A model generated the notes under the pieces. It did not search any database, was not told where the DNA came from, and saw only the letters and a program-made list of their open reading frames with translations. The translations under genes and the position numbers were made by a program. Positions 46,986-56,208 of a stretch of DNA of 64,000 bases are shown piece after piece (position 1 is the stretch's first letter; every line of letters starts with the position of its first letter). Origin of the DNA: Caballeronia megalochromosomata (GTDB lineage: Bacteria > Pseudomonadota > Gammaproteobacteria > Burkholderiales > Burkholderiaceae); the NCBI GenBank assembly GCA_001580565.1, contig LRBF01000131.1, positions 1 through 64,000 on the forward strand, in the 5' to 3' direction.

Positions 46986-48671
46986 CTATCGACTTTCAGG
47001 AGCAGCAACCGCCTTATGTGACGACGACGTGGCCCGTGCAGCCAACTGGATCTTTGCATAAGGATCGATGCCGGCAGCGGGCACTGGCTTGCCGATGAAG
47101 TATCCTTGCGCGGCATCGCACCCAAGCTTACCGACGAAGGCGAGTTGCTCCTCATTCTCCACGCCTTCCGCTACCGTTTCCATACCAAGGGCGCGAGCGA
47201 GCGCCACCATCGCTTCAATCGTCGCACGAGCCTGCCGGCGAGTCTCATCGACGGAGAGTTGCTGCACGAACGACTTATCAATCTTGATGCGGTCGGCGGG
47301 CAACTTGGTCAGGTACGAGAGGCTCGAGTAGCCGGTGCCAAAATCGTCGAGCGAGACGGTCGCGCCGAGCTTTCGAACGGCTGCGAGCGAGCGCGAAACG
47401 GCCACAAAGTCACTCACGATGACCGTCTCAGTCACTTCGATGTCGAGTACTGAAGCGCATACGCCGGCCGCCTCGGCTGCCTTCGAGAGCAGTGCAGCAA
47501 GATCGGCGTTCTGAATCATCGCAGCCGTGATGTTCACGGCGACCTTGAACCGCATACGGTCGGTGACCTGCCATTCCGCCGCCTGGCGTAATGCGTGTTG
47601 GATCAACCACTCGGCCGTCGCCTCGTAGGCTGGCGAATCGAGCAGGACATCGAGGAAAGCGGCTGGCGCAAGGAGCCCTAGTTGGGGATGGTTCCATCGC
47701 AAGAGCGCTTCTGCACCATAGATACAGCCGGTGTCCAAGTTCAGTTGCGGCTGATAATGCAATTCGAACTGGCGCGCCGCGCTAGCACTCTCCAGATCCG
47801 CGCGTAGCCGAAGGCGATGCGAGAGACGCTGCGAGTCCTCCTTGCTAAACGACCACACATGCGAACCGCCCAGGCGCTTCGCCTGATACATGGCGGTGTC
47901 TGCATTGCGCAGCAACAGGTCGGCACTCGCCGCCGACATGGGGTACCGCGCCAACCCGATGCTTGCGCCTACCGACGCGCGCACGGACGGCGTCTCAATG
48001 CGCTCCCGCAACCGACCTATAATGTTGCGAGCAACGCGCGCGGCCTCGTCTTCGGGCGCGTCAACGAGGAATATCACGAACTCGTCACCGCCGATCCGCG
48101 ACGCATAGGCTCGCTCACCGAGCGAGCCCGAAAGACGTTCGCCGATCACGCGTATGACTTCATCCCCAGCCGCATGGCCAAACGAATCGTTGATTTCTTT
48201 GAAGCGGTCGAGGTCGATGAAGAGCACATCGACGGAATCGGCGGTGCCGTCATCGACGAGACGGTGAAGGCGGGTAAGCAGTTCCCGCCGGTTAATGAGG
48301 CCGGTGAGCACGTCGTGCGTGGCTTGCTCCGACAAACGCGCCGACATCGCGCGCGCCTCGGTGACATCGCGCACCAGCACGGTGATGCCGCCTTCGCAGG
48401 GGAATGCCCGCGCTTCGAACCAGGTATCGAGCGGCGCGTAGAACTCAGTCGTGATGCTAGGCAATCCGGTCTCGGCAGCCTGCCGATAAGCTTTCTCGTA
48501 GCTCGATCCGACAAGGTCGGGATATTCAGCCCAGATTTCGCGACCGATCAACTCCGTCGACGGACGTTTGAACAGCCGCGCAGCGGTGCGGTTGACGTTT
48601 CGAAACTTCCACTGCCGGTCGAGCAACATTACGCCGTCCGTGATGTGATCGAGCACTTGAAAGTCTTCCAC
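46986..48671 (-). CDS. PAS-GGDEF-EAL cyclic-di-GMP signalling protein
   Basis: A protein of 561 residues from the GTG at 48671, chosen because GGAGG lies six bases upstream and the PAS domain begins at once (EDFQVLDHITDGVMLLDRQW). A GGDEF domain follows with an intact RIGGDEF motif at about residues 192-198, then an EAL domain with YGAEALLRW (321-323) and DDFGTGYSSLSYL. Both diguanylate cyclase and phosphodiesterase motifs are complete, so it may make or break cyclic-di-GMP depending on the PAS signal. No membrane helix or signal peptide is seen. It is divergent from the GntR gene; an AGACT/AGTCT inverted repeat sits at 48688-48702. Confidence 0.9.
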   Translation of the reverse strand: MEDFQVLDHITDGVMLLDRQWKFRNVNRTAARLFKRPSTELIGREIWAEYPDLVGSSYEKAYRQAAETGLPSITTEFYAPLDTWFEARAFPCEGGITVLVRDVTEARAMSARLSEQATHDVLTGLINRRELLTRLHRLVDDGTADSVDVLFIDLDRFKEINDSFGHAAGDEVIRVIGERLSGSLGERAYASRIGGDEFVIFLVDAPEDEAARVARNIIGRLRERIETPSVRASVGASIGLARYPMSAASADLLLRNADTAMYQAKRLGGSHVWSFSKEDSQRLSHRLRLRADLESASAARQFELHYQPQLNLDTGCIYGAEALLRWNHPQLGLLAPAAFLDVLLDSPAYEATAEWLIQHALRQAAEWQVTDRMRFKVAVNITAAMIQNADLAALLSKAAEAAGVCASVLDIEVTETVIVSDFVAVSRSLAAVRKLGATVSLDDFGTGYSSLSYLTKLPADRIKIDKSFVQQLSVDETRRQARATIEAMVALARALGMETVAEGVENEEQLAFVGKLGCDAAQGYFIGKPVPAAGIDPYAKIQLAARATSSSHKAVAAPESR

Positions 48672-48887
48672 GCCTGCCCTCCGTTGACAGACTATCGAAG
48701 TCTGCCATATGTCTGATAGCCACAAGCCCATATCGTAGGACAGTTTCGCCAAGTTTGTGAACGGTGAACGAGGCCGCCCGGCCAAACGCCGGCGCTCGGG
48801 CAACGGCAACGGTGACGACCGTCGAGCTTTCCGAGCGCCGTGGTTGCCGGAGCACATCGGCATTGACACGGCGCGCGCAACGCGCTA

Positions 48888-48898
48888 TTGTCCGACAA
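48888..48898. promoter_or_regulatory. GntR operator, copy 1
   Basis: TTGTCCGACAA, a perfect palindrome around one base, 20 bp before the GntR start. The flank CCTGAT is shared with the second copy. Confidence 0.75.
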
Positions 48899-48918
48899 CC
48901 TGATCAACCGTCTACGCA

Positions 48919-49620
48919 ATGCTCGAGCTTGAAAGACCTGACTCGCTGGTGCAGCGGGTAGTAGGAGCGATCCGCGCTGAGATTCAGGCGGGCAACTTCC
49001 TCGCGGAATCTCGCTTGCCGACCGAGCAGCAACTCTCCGAGCGGCTCAATGTCAGCCGCTCGGTTGTCCGCGAGGCGATCGCTCAGCTGAAGTCCGACGG
49101 GGTGCTGACCGCGCGCCGGGGCGCCGGATCGTTTATTTCGGACACGCCTTCGGGCACGGTTTTCCGCCTTCCCAGCCACGACGGCAATCGGATCAATCTT
49201 CCGCAATTGTTCGAGCTTCGTCTGTGGATGGAAACGCAGGCAGCCACCGCGGCCGCGCGACGTCGTACACGCGCGGACCTCAAGCACATGAGTGACGCGA
49301 TCCGCGAAATGGAAAAGAAACGCAACGATTCCAAAGCTGCATCGGCGGCGGATGTCGCCTTTCATCGCGCAATCGCGGCGGCGACGAAAAACGAGTACTT
49401 TGTCGCGTTCCACGACTTCCTGCATAGCCAGCTCGCGATCGCGCGGCGCGCGCAGTGGGAAAAGACGGCGCACTACGCGGGCGACTTCGCCTGGCGCGAG
49501 CACGGTGAACTTTTCGACGCCATCGAACGCGGCGATTGCAACGAGGCAGCCGCCTCGGCCGAGCGCCATCTGCGCGCGGCGGCAAAGCGCCAAGGCATCG
49601 ACCTGCCTCGCAACGACTAA
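48919..49620 (+). CDS. FadR-subfamily GntR regulator
   Basis: A protein of 233 residues. The N-terminal winged helix (LPTEQQLSERLNVSRSVVREAIAQLKSDG) and a C-terminal helical FCD domain (ELRLWMETQAATAAARR, DVAFHRAIAAATKNEYF) with metal-binding Asp/His positions are typical of regulators of sugar-acid and hydroxy-acid catabolism. The palindrome TTGTCnGACAA before this gene and before the porin gene fits autorepression and control of the plus-strand operon that follows. Confidence 0.9.
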   Translation: MLELERPDSLVQRVVGAIRAEIQAGNFLAESRLPTEQQLSERLNVSRSVVREAIAQLKSDGVLTARRGAGSFISDTPSGTVFRLPSHDGNRINLPQLFELRLWMETQAATAAARRRTRADLKHMSDAIREMEKKRNDSKAASAADVAFHRAIAAATKNEYFVAFHDFLHSQLAIARRAQWEKTAHYAGDFAWREHGELFDAIERGDCNEAAASAERHLRAAAKRQGIDLPRND

Positions 49621-49663
49621 CACGGTGGCACCTATTCCAGGCGCCGCCGCTCTTTTCCCTACT

Positions 49664-49674
49664 TTGTCTGACAA
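49664..49674. promoter_or_regulatory. GntR operator, copy 2
   Basis: TTGTCTGACAA followed by CCTGAT, as at 48888, 73 bp before the porin start. It would control porin-RraA-MFS-dehydrogenase transcription. Confidence 0.75.
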
Positions 49675-49746
49675 CCTGATTTTCTGACCAATGAGCGTTA
49701 CACGTCTCGCTTTCGATACGAACCAATTACAAACCGGAGACATTCA

Positions 49747-50955
49747 GTGAAAAAGCAAGTCCAAGTCCGAACCTACTTCAAACACCTTCGGCTGGCAGGA
49801 CTCGCCGCCGCATGCGCATTGACGGCGGCCAGCGAGGCGCACGCGCAAGGCAGCGTCACGCTATACGGCATCGTCGACGAAGGCGTGAACTACACGAGCA
49901 ACGTGCAAACGAGCGCGGGCAACGGGCATAACCTGTTCAACCTCTCCAGCGGCATACTCAGCGGCAGTCGCTGGGGGCTGCGCGGCGTGGAGGACATGGG
50001 TGGCGGGTTCAAAGCGATCTTCGTGCTGGAGAACGGTTTTGACGTGAACAACGGCAGGATGGGCCAAGGTTCGCTGGAATTTGGTCGCCAGGCTTATGCC
50101 GGACTCTCCACGAAGTTCGGATCGATTACCCTCGGCCGCCAGTACGATCCGGTCGTCGATTATGTGCATGCACTAATGCCTAGCGCGATGTTCTCGGGGA
50201 GCATCGGCGCACATCCGGCTGACGTCGACAACCTGAACAACGCGAACCGCGTGAACAATGCGATCAAGTACCGCACCGTCACCTCGAACGGTTTTTCGGC
50301 TGAAGCGCTTTATAGCTTCGGCGGCGTTCCCGGTAGCGTCGGCGCGAATCAGATCTGGTCCATGGGCGTGGGCTATTCGAGCGGTCCGCTCAACGTGGGC
50401 GCGGGGTATCTCAACGCGCGCAACCCGAATGCCTCGTTCTTCGGCACGGCGGTCGGCGCCACGGCGGCGAGCAACAACTTCGGCAGTTCGCCCGTAATCA
50501 ACGGTTATGCGTCGGCGCAAACCGAGCAGATCATCGCCGCCGGCGTAACCTACGCGATCGGCCATGCGACGCTAGGAGCCATTTACTCCAACACCAAGTT
50601 CAAGAACCTGAGCGGTACGGTAAGCGCCTTGAACGCCACAGGAGCGAGCGGCACAGCGACCTTCAACAGCGCCGAACTCGACTTCCAGTATCAATTGACG
50701 CCGGCGCTGTCGCTCGGCGCGGCCTACAGTTACACGAAAAACAGCGGCGCACATGACGCCAGGTATCACCAGGGCTCGGTCGCTGCCGACTACGCGGTCT
50801 CCAAGCGAACCGACTTCTATCTGATCGGTGTCCTGCAACACGCATCAGGTACCGACTCGACCGGCCTCGCGGCACGCGCTGCGCTCAACGGCCTCACTCC
50901 ATCGTCGTCAGACCAGCAGGCGGCCGTTCGTTTCGCCGTGCGCCACAAGTTCTGA
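49747..50955 (+). CDS. Gram-negative porin (OmpC-like, Burkholderia type)
   Basis: A protein of 402 residues starting at GTG with GGAG seven bases upstream. A signal peptide ends near SEAHAQ, followed by the classic SVTLYGIVDEGVNYTSN start of beta-proteobacterial general porins, the SRWGLRGVEDMGGGFKAIF loop region, and a C-terminal strand ending VRHKF with terminal Phe. It forms a trimeric 16-stranded barrel for small anionic solutes. Its position under the GntR operator suggests uptake of the substrate of the following enzymes. Confidence 0.93.
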   Translation: MKKQVQVRTYFKHLRLAGLAAACALTAASEAHAQGSVTLYGIVDEGVNYTSNVQTSAGNGHNLFNLSSGILSGSRWGLRGVEDMGGGFKAIFVLENGFDVNNGRMGQGSLEFGRQAYAGLSTKFGSITLGRQYDPVVDYVHALMPSAMFSGSIGAHPADVDNLNNANRVNNAIKYRTVTSNGFSAEALYSFGGVPGSVGANQIWSMGVGYSSGPLNVGAGYLNARNPNASFFGTAVGATAASNNFGSSPVINGYASAQTEQIIAAGVTYAIGHATLGAIYSNTKFKNLSGTVSALNATGASGTATFNSAELDFQYQLTPALSLGAAYSYTKNSGAHDARYHQGSVAADYAVSKRTDFYLIGVLQHASGTDSTGLAARAALNGLTPSSSDQQAAVRFAVRHKF

Positions 50956-50987
50956 CGAGTCGCCCACTTCGCCTCACCTCCAACAGG

Positions 50988-51722
50988 ATGGTTTCAGTGA
51001 ATATCACCCGCTCCCTCACCGGCGAGAACCGCGCGCGCCTTCGTGGCGTCAGCACGGCGACCTTGACCACTGCACTCTTCAAGCGGGGCCTGCGCAACGT
51101 CTGCGTCCAGGGCGTGCTCCCCGTCAATCCAGCGGCGCCCCGGATGGTTGGCGAGGCGTTCACGCTTCGTTATATTCCGGCGCGCGAGGACCTCGACACC
51201 ATGTCCGTCTTCACCGATCGCAGTCACCCGCAGCGGCGCGGCATCGAAGAAATTCCGGCAGGTCATGTGATGGTCGTCGATTCCCGCAAGGATCCGCGCG
51301 CCGCTTCTGCGGGCGGCATCCTTATCACGCGGATGAAGATGCGCGGCGTCGCCGGAATCGTCACCGACGGCGGGTTTCGCGATACGCCGGATCTGCGCGC
51401 GCTCGATTTCCCGTGCTATGCGGCCCGTCCGTCCGCACCGACGAACCTGATCCATCACCATGCGGTCGATCTGAACGTGCCGATCGCGTGTGGCGATGTC
51501 GCCGTGTATCCCGGCGACATCATCGTCGGCGATGCCGAAGGCGTGGTCGTCATTCCCGCGCACCTCGCGAACGACATCGCCGAGGAAGCGGCCGCGATGA
51601 CGCTTTTCGAGGACTGGGTCGATGCGCGAGTGCGCGAAGGCCGTTGCACGTTCGGCCTCTATCCGCCCGACGAATCGACGCGCGCGGAATTCGAGGCCTG
51701 GCAAGCAAACCGCAGCAAGTAA
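50988..51722 (+). CDS. RraA-family protein (aldolase/decarboxylase-like)
   Basis: A protein of 244 residues with the RraA fold: GVSTATLTTALFKRG, PAGHVMVVDSRKDP, GGILITRMKMRGVAGIVTDGGFRD and GDIIVGDAEGVVVIP. The DGGFRD segment holds the Arg and Asp of the metal/pyruvate site of 4-hydroxy-4-methyl-2-oxoglutarate aldolase/oxaloacetate decarboxylase relatives. A catabolic role is more likely than RNase E inhibition, given the neighbours. AGGA lies too close to the ATG at 50988; GTG at 50997 may be the true start. Confidence 0.85.
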   Translation: MVSVNITRSLTGENRARLRGVSTATLTTALFKRGLRNVCVQGVLPVNPAAPRMVGEAFTLRYIPAREDLDTMSVFTDRSHPQRRGIEEIPAGHVMVVDSRKDPRAASAGGILITRMKMRGVAGIVTDGGFRDTPDLRALDFPCYAARPSAPTNLIHHHAVDLNVPIACGDVAVYPGDIIVGDAEGVVVIPAHLANDIAEEAAAMTLFEDWVDARVREGRCTFGLYPPDESTRAEFEAWQANRSK

Positions 51723-51859
51723 GCCAGGCTGGGGCGCCACGACGCGCGCCAGCCCCAATTTTGCCGGAACAGTGACGCGACGCCTTCGGCGCGCCGCGCA
51801 GCCACAAAAACGTCAAGCGCCACGGCGAGCGGTGAAAGCCGCCGGGAATGGAGACCATA

Positions 51860-53182
51860 GTGACAAACCGTAGTCTGGAAGCTCAACTTTTCACGCGCGT
51901 GGCGTGGCGGCTCGTGCCCCTGCTCATCGCGATCTTTCTCACCGCCTATATCGACCGCGCGAACATCGGATTCGCCAAGTTGCAGATGCTCACGAGCCTG
52001 CATATGAGCGAGGCGTCGTACGGGTTCGCATCTTCACTGTTCTTCATCGGCTATCTGTTGTGCGAGGTGCCGAGCAATCTGGCGATGCATCGGTATGGCG
52101 CGCGCCGCTGGATTTCGCGCATCATGTTCACGTGGGGCGTCGCGACGCTGCTGCTGGCGTGGACGCCGTCCGAAACAGCGTTCCAGGTGCTGCGCTTCTT
52201 GTTAGGCGCGGCCGAAGCGGGACTTTATCCCGGCATCATTCTTTATCTCGGCATGTGGTTTCCGGAGCGCCAGCGCACCGGCATCATCGGACTGCTCACG
52301 CTCGGCAGCAGCATGGGCAATATGCTCGGCTCGCTGATCGGAGGCTTCTCGCTCGAACTGCATGGTTCGCTTGGCCTTGAAGGCTGGCAGTGGGTGTTTC
52401 TTACGACGGGCACGCCCGCCGTGCTGCTGACGTTCGTCTCCCTTTACTTCCTGCCGGACAATCCGCGCTCGGCGCGCTTTCTCTCCGAGCGCGAGAAGGA
52501 GATCATCGAGGACAATCTGCGCCGTGATCCGGCGCCGGTCCAGGCGACCGGCGGCGCTTGGTCATTCAACTCGCTCGTGACCGTGGCGCTGTTTTCGGTC
52601 GGCTATGGCACGATCTCCATTGCGATCTACGGTATCGCCTACTGGCTCCCTACACTTGTCCGGGGCTTTGGCGTCTCGAGCAGCGTCAACGGTATGCTCA
52701 ACATGATTCCGTGGTTCCTGACCTCACTAATGCTGCTCTGGCTCCCCCGCCGCTTGCGCACGCCGAGAACCGTGCTGATGGCAGCGTTCGCTGCCGCGTT
52801 CCTCGGCATTCTGTGCTTCGTCGCGAGCGTCGGGCCGTTTTCGAATGCGGTGCGTTTCGCGGCGCTTTCTCTCGGCGCGCCGTGCCTGTATCTGATGATC
52901 CCGTGCTTCTGGGCGCTGCCGCCGCGACTCTTGCCCGCATCGTTCATGAAAGGCGCGGGCGGCGCCGCGGCACTCGCGGTCATCGCCGCAGGCTCCAGCG
53001 TCGGCGGCTTCCTGGCGCAAAACATCATGCCGTGGGTCGGCAAGACGATGCATAGTACGTCAGCGCCGATGCTCGTGCCTGCCGTTAGCTTGCTGTTGCT
53101 CGGGATTGGGGCGCTCGTCGTGTGGTTCCGACTGGGTCTTGCGGGACGGGACCGCAACGATGCAGTCACGGCAACTCGGTAA
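51860..53182 (+). CDS. MFS transporter (anion:cation symporter type)
   Basis: A protein of about 440 residues with twelve membrane helices and the ACS-family pattern: FLTAYIDRANIGFAKL in helix 1, then SSLFFIGYLLCEVPSNLAM, and GAAEAGLYPGIILYLGMWFP. Relatives import sugar acids, tartrate, phthalate or 4-hydroxyphenylacetate. The start is GTG at 51860 with GGAG six bases upstream; an ATG at 51848 overlaps that site. The next gene begins about 120 bp on. It would bring the operon's carboxylate substrate across the inner membrane. Confidence 0.9.
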   Translation: MTNRSLEAQLFTRVAWRLVPLLIAIFLTAYIDRANIGFAKLQMLTSLHMSEASYGFASSLFFIGYLLCEVPSNLAMHRYGARRWISRIMFTWGVATLLLAWTPSETAFQVLRFLLGAAEAGLYPGIILYLGMWFPERQRTGIIGLLTLGSSMGNMLGSLIGGFSLELHGSLGLEGWQWVFLTTGTPAVLLTFVSLYFLPDNPRSARFLSEREKEIIEDNLRRDPAPVQATGGAWSFNSLVTVALFSVGYGTISIAIYGIAYWLPTLVRGFGVSSSVNGMLNMIPWFLTSLMLLWLPRRLRTPRTVLMAAFAAAFLGILCFVASVGPFSNAVRFAALSLGAPCLYLMIPCFWALPPRLLPASFMKGAGGAAALAVIAAGSSVGGFLAQNIMPWVGKTMHSTSAPMLVPAVSLLLLGIGALVVWFRLGLAGRDRNDAVTATR

Positions 53183-53300
53183 TTTCGATAAAAAGCCTGC
53201 CCTCTCGGGCAAATACGAACGGTCTGCGCGCTCGTCGCCCTGTTGCGACGAAGACCGACGAGCGCGGGGACCACTGGAAAATGGAAGGTCGTTGCGCGGC

Positions 53301-54524
53301 ATGATCACAACCAGGCAATCCAAAAGCGTCTCCCGGAAAATGCGCGGCATCCTGTCGCTCGCAGATTTCGAAGTAGCGGCCAAACGCAAGCTGCCGCGCC
53401 CTCTTTTCGGTTACGTCGCGGGCGCGACGGAAGACAATGTTTCTCTCACGGACAACCGCGCAGTGTTCAACGAACTTGGCTTCGTTCCGCGGGTACTGCG
53501 CAACGTGTCGCAGCGAAGCCAGTCGATCGAACTTTTCGGCGTACGCTACGAGTCCCCAATCGGCATCGCGCCAATGGGTATCAGTTCGTTGACGGGTTAC
53601 CGCGGCGACCTCGCACAGGCGCAGGCGGCGCGCGCATGCGGCGTGCCTATGATTCTCAGCGCGGCGTCGCTGGTCCGGCTAGAAGAAGTCGTCGAGGCCG
53701 CGCCGGGCACATGGTTTCAGGTCTACATGCCGAGAACGCTGGAAGAGATGCGCGCGCTGGCGGAGAGAGTCAGCGCCGCAAACGTATCTACGCTGGTCGT
53801 CACGGTGGACTCGTCGGTCGTGCCGAATCGTGAGAACAACATGCGCAACGGCTTCAGGACTCCGCTCAGGCCAAACTTTCAGCTTTTGCGCGACGGACTG
53901 ACGCATCCGAACTGGTCGCTCCTCACCTTCCTGCGCACGTTGGTTCGTCACGGCATGCCACATTTCGAAAATGCATCGGCGCAACGAGGGGAGCCGTTGC
54001 TCTCGCGTCGCGCCAACCGGGATTTCAGCGGGCGTGAGCACCTAGACTGGGACGCGATCCGCGAAATCCGCGCGCGCTGGATGGGTCCGCTCGTCATCAA
54101 AGGCATTCTGCACCCGGACGATGCCGCGACTGCGCGAAACCTCGGAGCCGACGGCATTATCGTATCCAACCACGGCGGCCGACAACTCGACGGTTCCGTC
54201 TCACCGATGCGCATGCTGGCCGCCATCGCTGAAGTCTGCCCGGACATGCCGCTCATGGTCGACAGCGGCTTTCGACGCGGCACCGACGTATTGAAGGCAA
54301 TTGCTCTCGGCGCGAAATGCGCTTTTATCGGGCGACCGATGAATTACGCCGCGTGCGTGGGCGGTCAGGCGGGCGTGGAGCACGCCATCGGTCTCCTCAA
54401 GGCCGAGATTCACGCCGATATGGGTCTGCTCGGTGTCAACCGTCTCGACGAATTAGGACCCGAGTTTTTGCGCCTACTAAGGTTCGGACTCAGCGATCTA
54501 ACTGCAAACCGGGTCGGTGACTGA
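53301..54524 (+). CDS. FMN-dependent alpha-hydroxy-acid dehydrogenase/oxidase
   Basis: A protein of 407 residues of the LldD/glycolate-oxidase family: LSLADFEVAAKRKLPRPLFGYVAG at the start, PIGIAPMG, TWFQVYMP, LVIKGILHPDDA (Lys) and the active-site His-Arg in SNHGGRQLDGS, then GRP near the end. It oxidises an (S)-2-hydroxy acid to a 2-oxo acid, passing electrons to oxygen or a quinone. Together with the RraA-like protein (2-oxo acid cleavage or decarboxylation) it suggests breakdown of a hydroxylated di- or monocarboxylate. The ATG at 53301 has GGAAGG upstream. Confidence 0.9.
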   Translation: MITTRQSKSVSRKMRGILSLADFEVAAKRKLPRPLFGYVAGATEDNVSLTDNRAVFNELGFVPRVLRNVSQRSQSIELFGVRYESPIGIAPMGISSLTGYRGDLAQAQAARACGVPMILSAASLVRLEEVVEAAPGTWFQVYMPRTLEEMRALAERVSAANVSTLVVTVDSSVVPNRENNMRNGFRTPLRPNFQLLRDGLTHPNWSLLTFLRTLVRHGMPHFENASAQRGEPLLSRRANRDFSGREHLDWDAIREIRARWMGPLVIKGILHPDDAATARNLGADGIIVSNHGGRQLDGSVSPMRMLAAIAEVCPDMPLMVDSGFRRGTDVLKAIALGAKCAFIGRPMNYAACVGGQAGVEHAIGLLKAEIHADMGLLGVNRLDELGPEFLRLLRFGLSDLTANRVGD

Positions 54525-54602
54525 ATGTAAGCTTGCGCGCGGGTGGTGGTGTTGCATCGGCGCTTCGGCGGGCAGTGACGCCCCCTGCACCTGGACAGTC
54601 GA

Positions 54603-54917
54603 TCAAATGTCTTTGCGGTATTCCCAACCATCGCACGTTTGCAGAACCTCAACATCCCAAGTCTCGTTCCCCTGGTTGAAGCGCTGTCGCATTCCGACCC
54701 AACGCGCGCCGGTTTGAAGGACTGCTCCCGAGGCATAGCAGCCCGTCAAATAACCGCGATGCGCGGCTAGCGAAGGACTGGAACTGGCCGCCCCCGCAGT
54801 TCGTCGGACGCGCTGCTCGCCGCTGATCGCATGGATCTTCGACCTTCCCTTGTGACCCCAAGCCGCCCCCCAAAAGCCCGAGGACTTCGATGTCACTTTT
54901 TGGCTCACAGCCGTCAT
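54603..54917 (-). CDS. Hypothetical protein, uncertain
   Basis: A frame of 104 codons. The C-terminal third (VLQTGARWVGMRQRFNQ, ETWDVEVLQTCDGWEYRK) looks like a small real domain, while the N-terminal part is low complexity. No ribosome site is clear. It lies convergent with the dehydrogenase gene. Confidence 0.35.
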   Translation of the reverse strand: MTAVSQKVTSKSSGFWGAAWGHKGRSKIHAISGEQRVRRTAGAASSSPSLAAHRGYLTGCYASGAVLQTGARWVGMRQRFNQGNETWDVEVLQTCDGWEYRKDI

Positions 54918-55079
54918 TGCCGCGCCTGCCGATAACAGATGCTGTCGCTCACATAACTACGCTGCCCAGCTCGACGCCTCGCCACCTGGACGCGTCCGCA
55001 TGCCTCGCGCAAGACGTGTCCAAGGCACGTCAGCCGGGTCAGCCGCCATTGGCCCGTGCGCCTTCGCGACAAGAACGGC

Positions 55080-55300
55080 CTATGCGCTCGGCTTGAAATC
55101 CGCACGAAAATGCACCGAGCTCTTGGTGACCAAAATTTTCATGTCCTCGGGTTGGATGCCTGCGACGCGAAAAAGATTTCGATCCAGCATCTGCCGCTTT
55201 GCCCGAACTCACCGCAATCAGCACGCCATCGAAACGCAGACACGCCACCGGACCCGAGTTCGGCTTGCATGCCGTTAATGATCGGGCCGTCATATCGGCA
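55080..55300 (-). pseudogene. M81 metallopeptidase (MlrC-like) C-terminal fragment
   Basis: Pieces in three frames, in order on the minus strand: YDGPIINGM (about 55290), GPVACLRFDGVLIAVSS (about 55230), and LFRVAGIQPEDMKILVTKSSV followed by HFRADFKPSA (to the stop at 55080). This is the C-terminal signature of MlrC/M81 peptidases (GP-INGM, DR-LF, KSS-HFRADF). Two frameshifts and loss of the N-terminal metal site show it is dead. Confidence 0.7.
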
Positions 55301-55423
55301 CCGTCCATCGGATCGGACTCGGCGCGGCGACGCCTCGTCAACACAGATCTGATACGGTTTCTTTTTCGCAATCTGCTTCTATCACAAGCGCTTGCGCACT
55401 GGCAAAGTACGGAACTTCTCTCA

Positions 55424-55457
55424 GGTTCTAGCACGGCCCTCGGAATACGCTAGAACC
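55424..55457 (+). ncRNA. Candidate small-RNA hairpin upstream of a terminator
   Basis: GGTTCTAGC (55424-55432) pairs perfectly with GCTAGAACC (55449-55457) around a 16-base loop, six bases before a strong terminator. No coding gene ends here, so a short transcript is one explanation. No promoter could be fixed. Confidence 0.3.
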
Positions 55458-55462
55458 CTTTG

Positions 55463-55491
55463 GCCGCTCTGTAAGAGCGGCTTTTTTTTTT
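55463..55491 (+). terminator. Strong rho-independent terminator
   Basis: GCCGCTC and GAGCGGC stem with a TGTAA loop (55463-55481), followed by ten T residues. It is oriented to end plus-strand transcription, yet no plus-strand gene is seen in the 900 bp before it. Confidence 0.85.
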
Positions 55492-55763
55492 GACCAGTAA
55501 CGAGCGCGAAGATAAAGTGGGCCGGTTCAACTACCGCTTGGCGTCGCCACCAACCCGCGTTTGAGTCTGGCCCATGTCCGCTGCCGGGGATGTGCCCTGA
55601 CAGAAGTCTCGGCGCTCACCGGGTGCGACCCCAACGCTTTTGACGCTCCCTGCGGCCTTATTTGATCCGGCTGCAAGCAAAGTTGACCACTGCAGTTCGT
55701 CGGCCCGCTTTGTCAAGGTGCGGCGGACACACGGGATGTGGCCCACGACGGGGCAGGTCGCCT

Positions 55764-56120
55764 TCAATGCCTTTCCAGGTGTGCTTGAATTTCGCGCGTG
55801 TCGAGGACCGAGAGATCTTCGTTGATCTCTTCGAAAATCATGTGACGTGTCTGCTCGGTCAGCCGCTCGCGAAGCATGCCGAGAAACTTCGGCTCCGCAG
55901 CGAATCTCAATCGCTGATACCGGTGATGAAGCCGTCCCTGTTCGACGCGGTCGGCGACGGTCTTGGCGAATTTTTCGCGTTCCTTCTCGCTCAGCGCCGG
56001 CCCACTAGGGGCGACATTGACGAGGTCTTCGATTTCCTGCAGGTCTAGTTTAAGTCCCCGAGTCTCGAAGATTCGAGCACGGCTGCCGTCGGCGACGACA
56101 ACCCAGGTAGTGTCAGCCAT
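55764..56120 (-). CDS. Host-attachment-family protein
   Basis: A protein of 118 residues. WVVVADGSRARIFETRG near the N-terminus and the later HHRYQRLRFAAEPKFLGMLRERL are typical of the family named after an Agrobacterium protein required for attachment to host cells (eRF1-like/baeRF fold). Its biochemical role is unclear. The ATG at 56120 was chosen because it begins the conserved strand. It follows the old yellow enzyme gene by about 90 bp. Confidence 0.8.
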   Translation of the reverse strand: MADTTWVVVADGSRARIFETRGLKLDLQEIEDLVNVAPSGPALSEKEREKFAKTVADRVEQGRLHHRYQRLRFAAEPKFLGMLRERLTEQTRHMIFEEINEDLSVLDTREIQAHLERH

Positions 56121-56208
56121 GGTGCGCCTCTCAGCGTGATCGATCGCCGGCTCGGCGGCCATCGCAAATCGTCGCATGACGACAGCGGGCTTGCTGGTCA
56201 GCGACAGT

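Noticed and set aside
53190..53220. Hairpin GCCTGCCC/GGGCAAA after the MFS gene as a terminator
   Set aside because: The stem is short and imperfect, there is no T run, and the next gene looks co-transcribed.
55039..55434. A minus-strand frame of 131 codons
   Set aside because: It only crosses pieces of the decayed M81 peptidase; the family motifs lie in three different frames.
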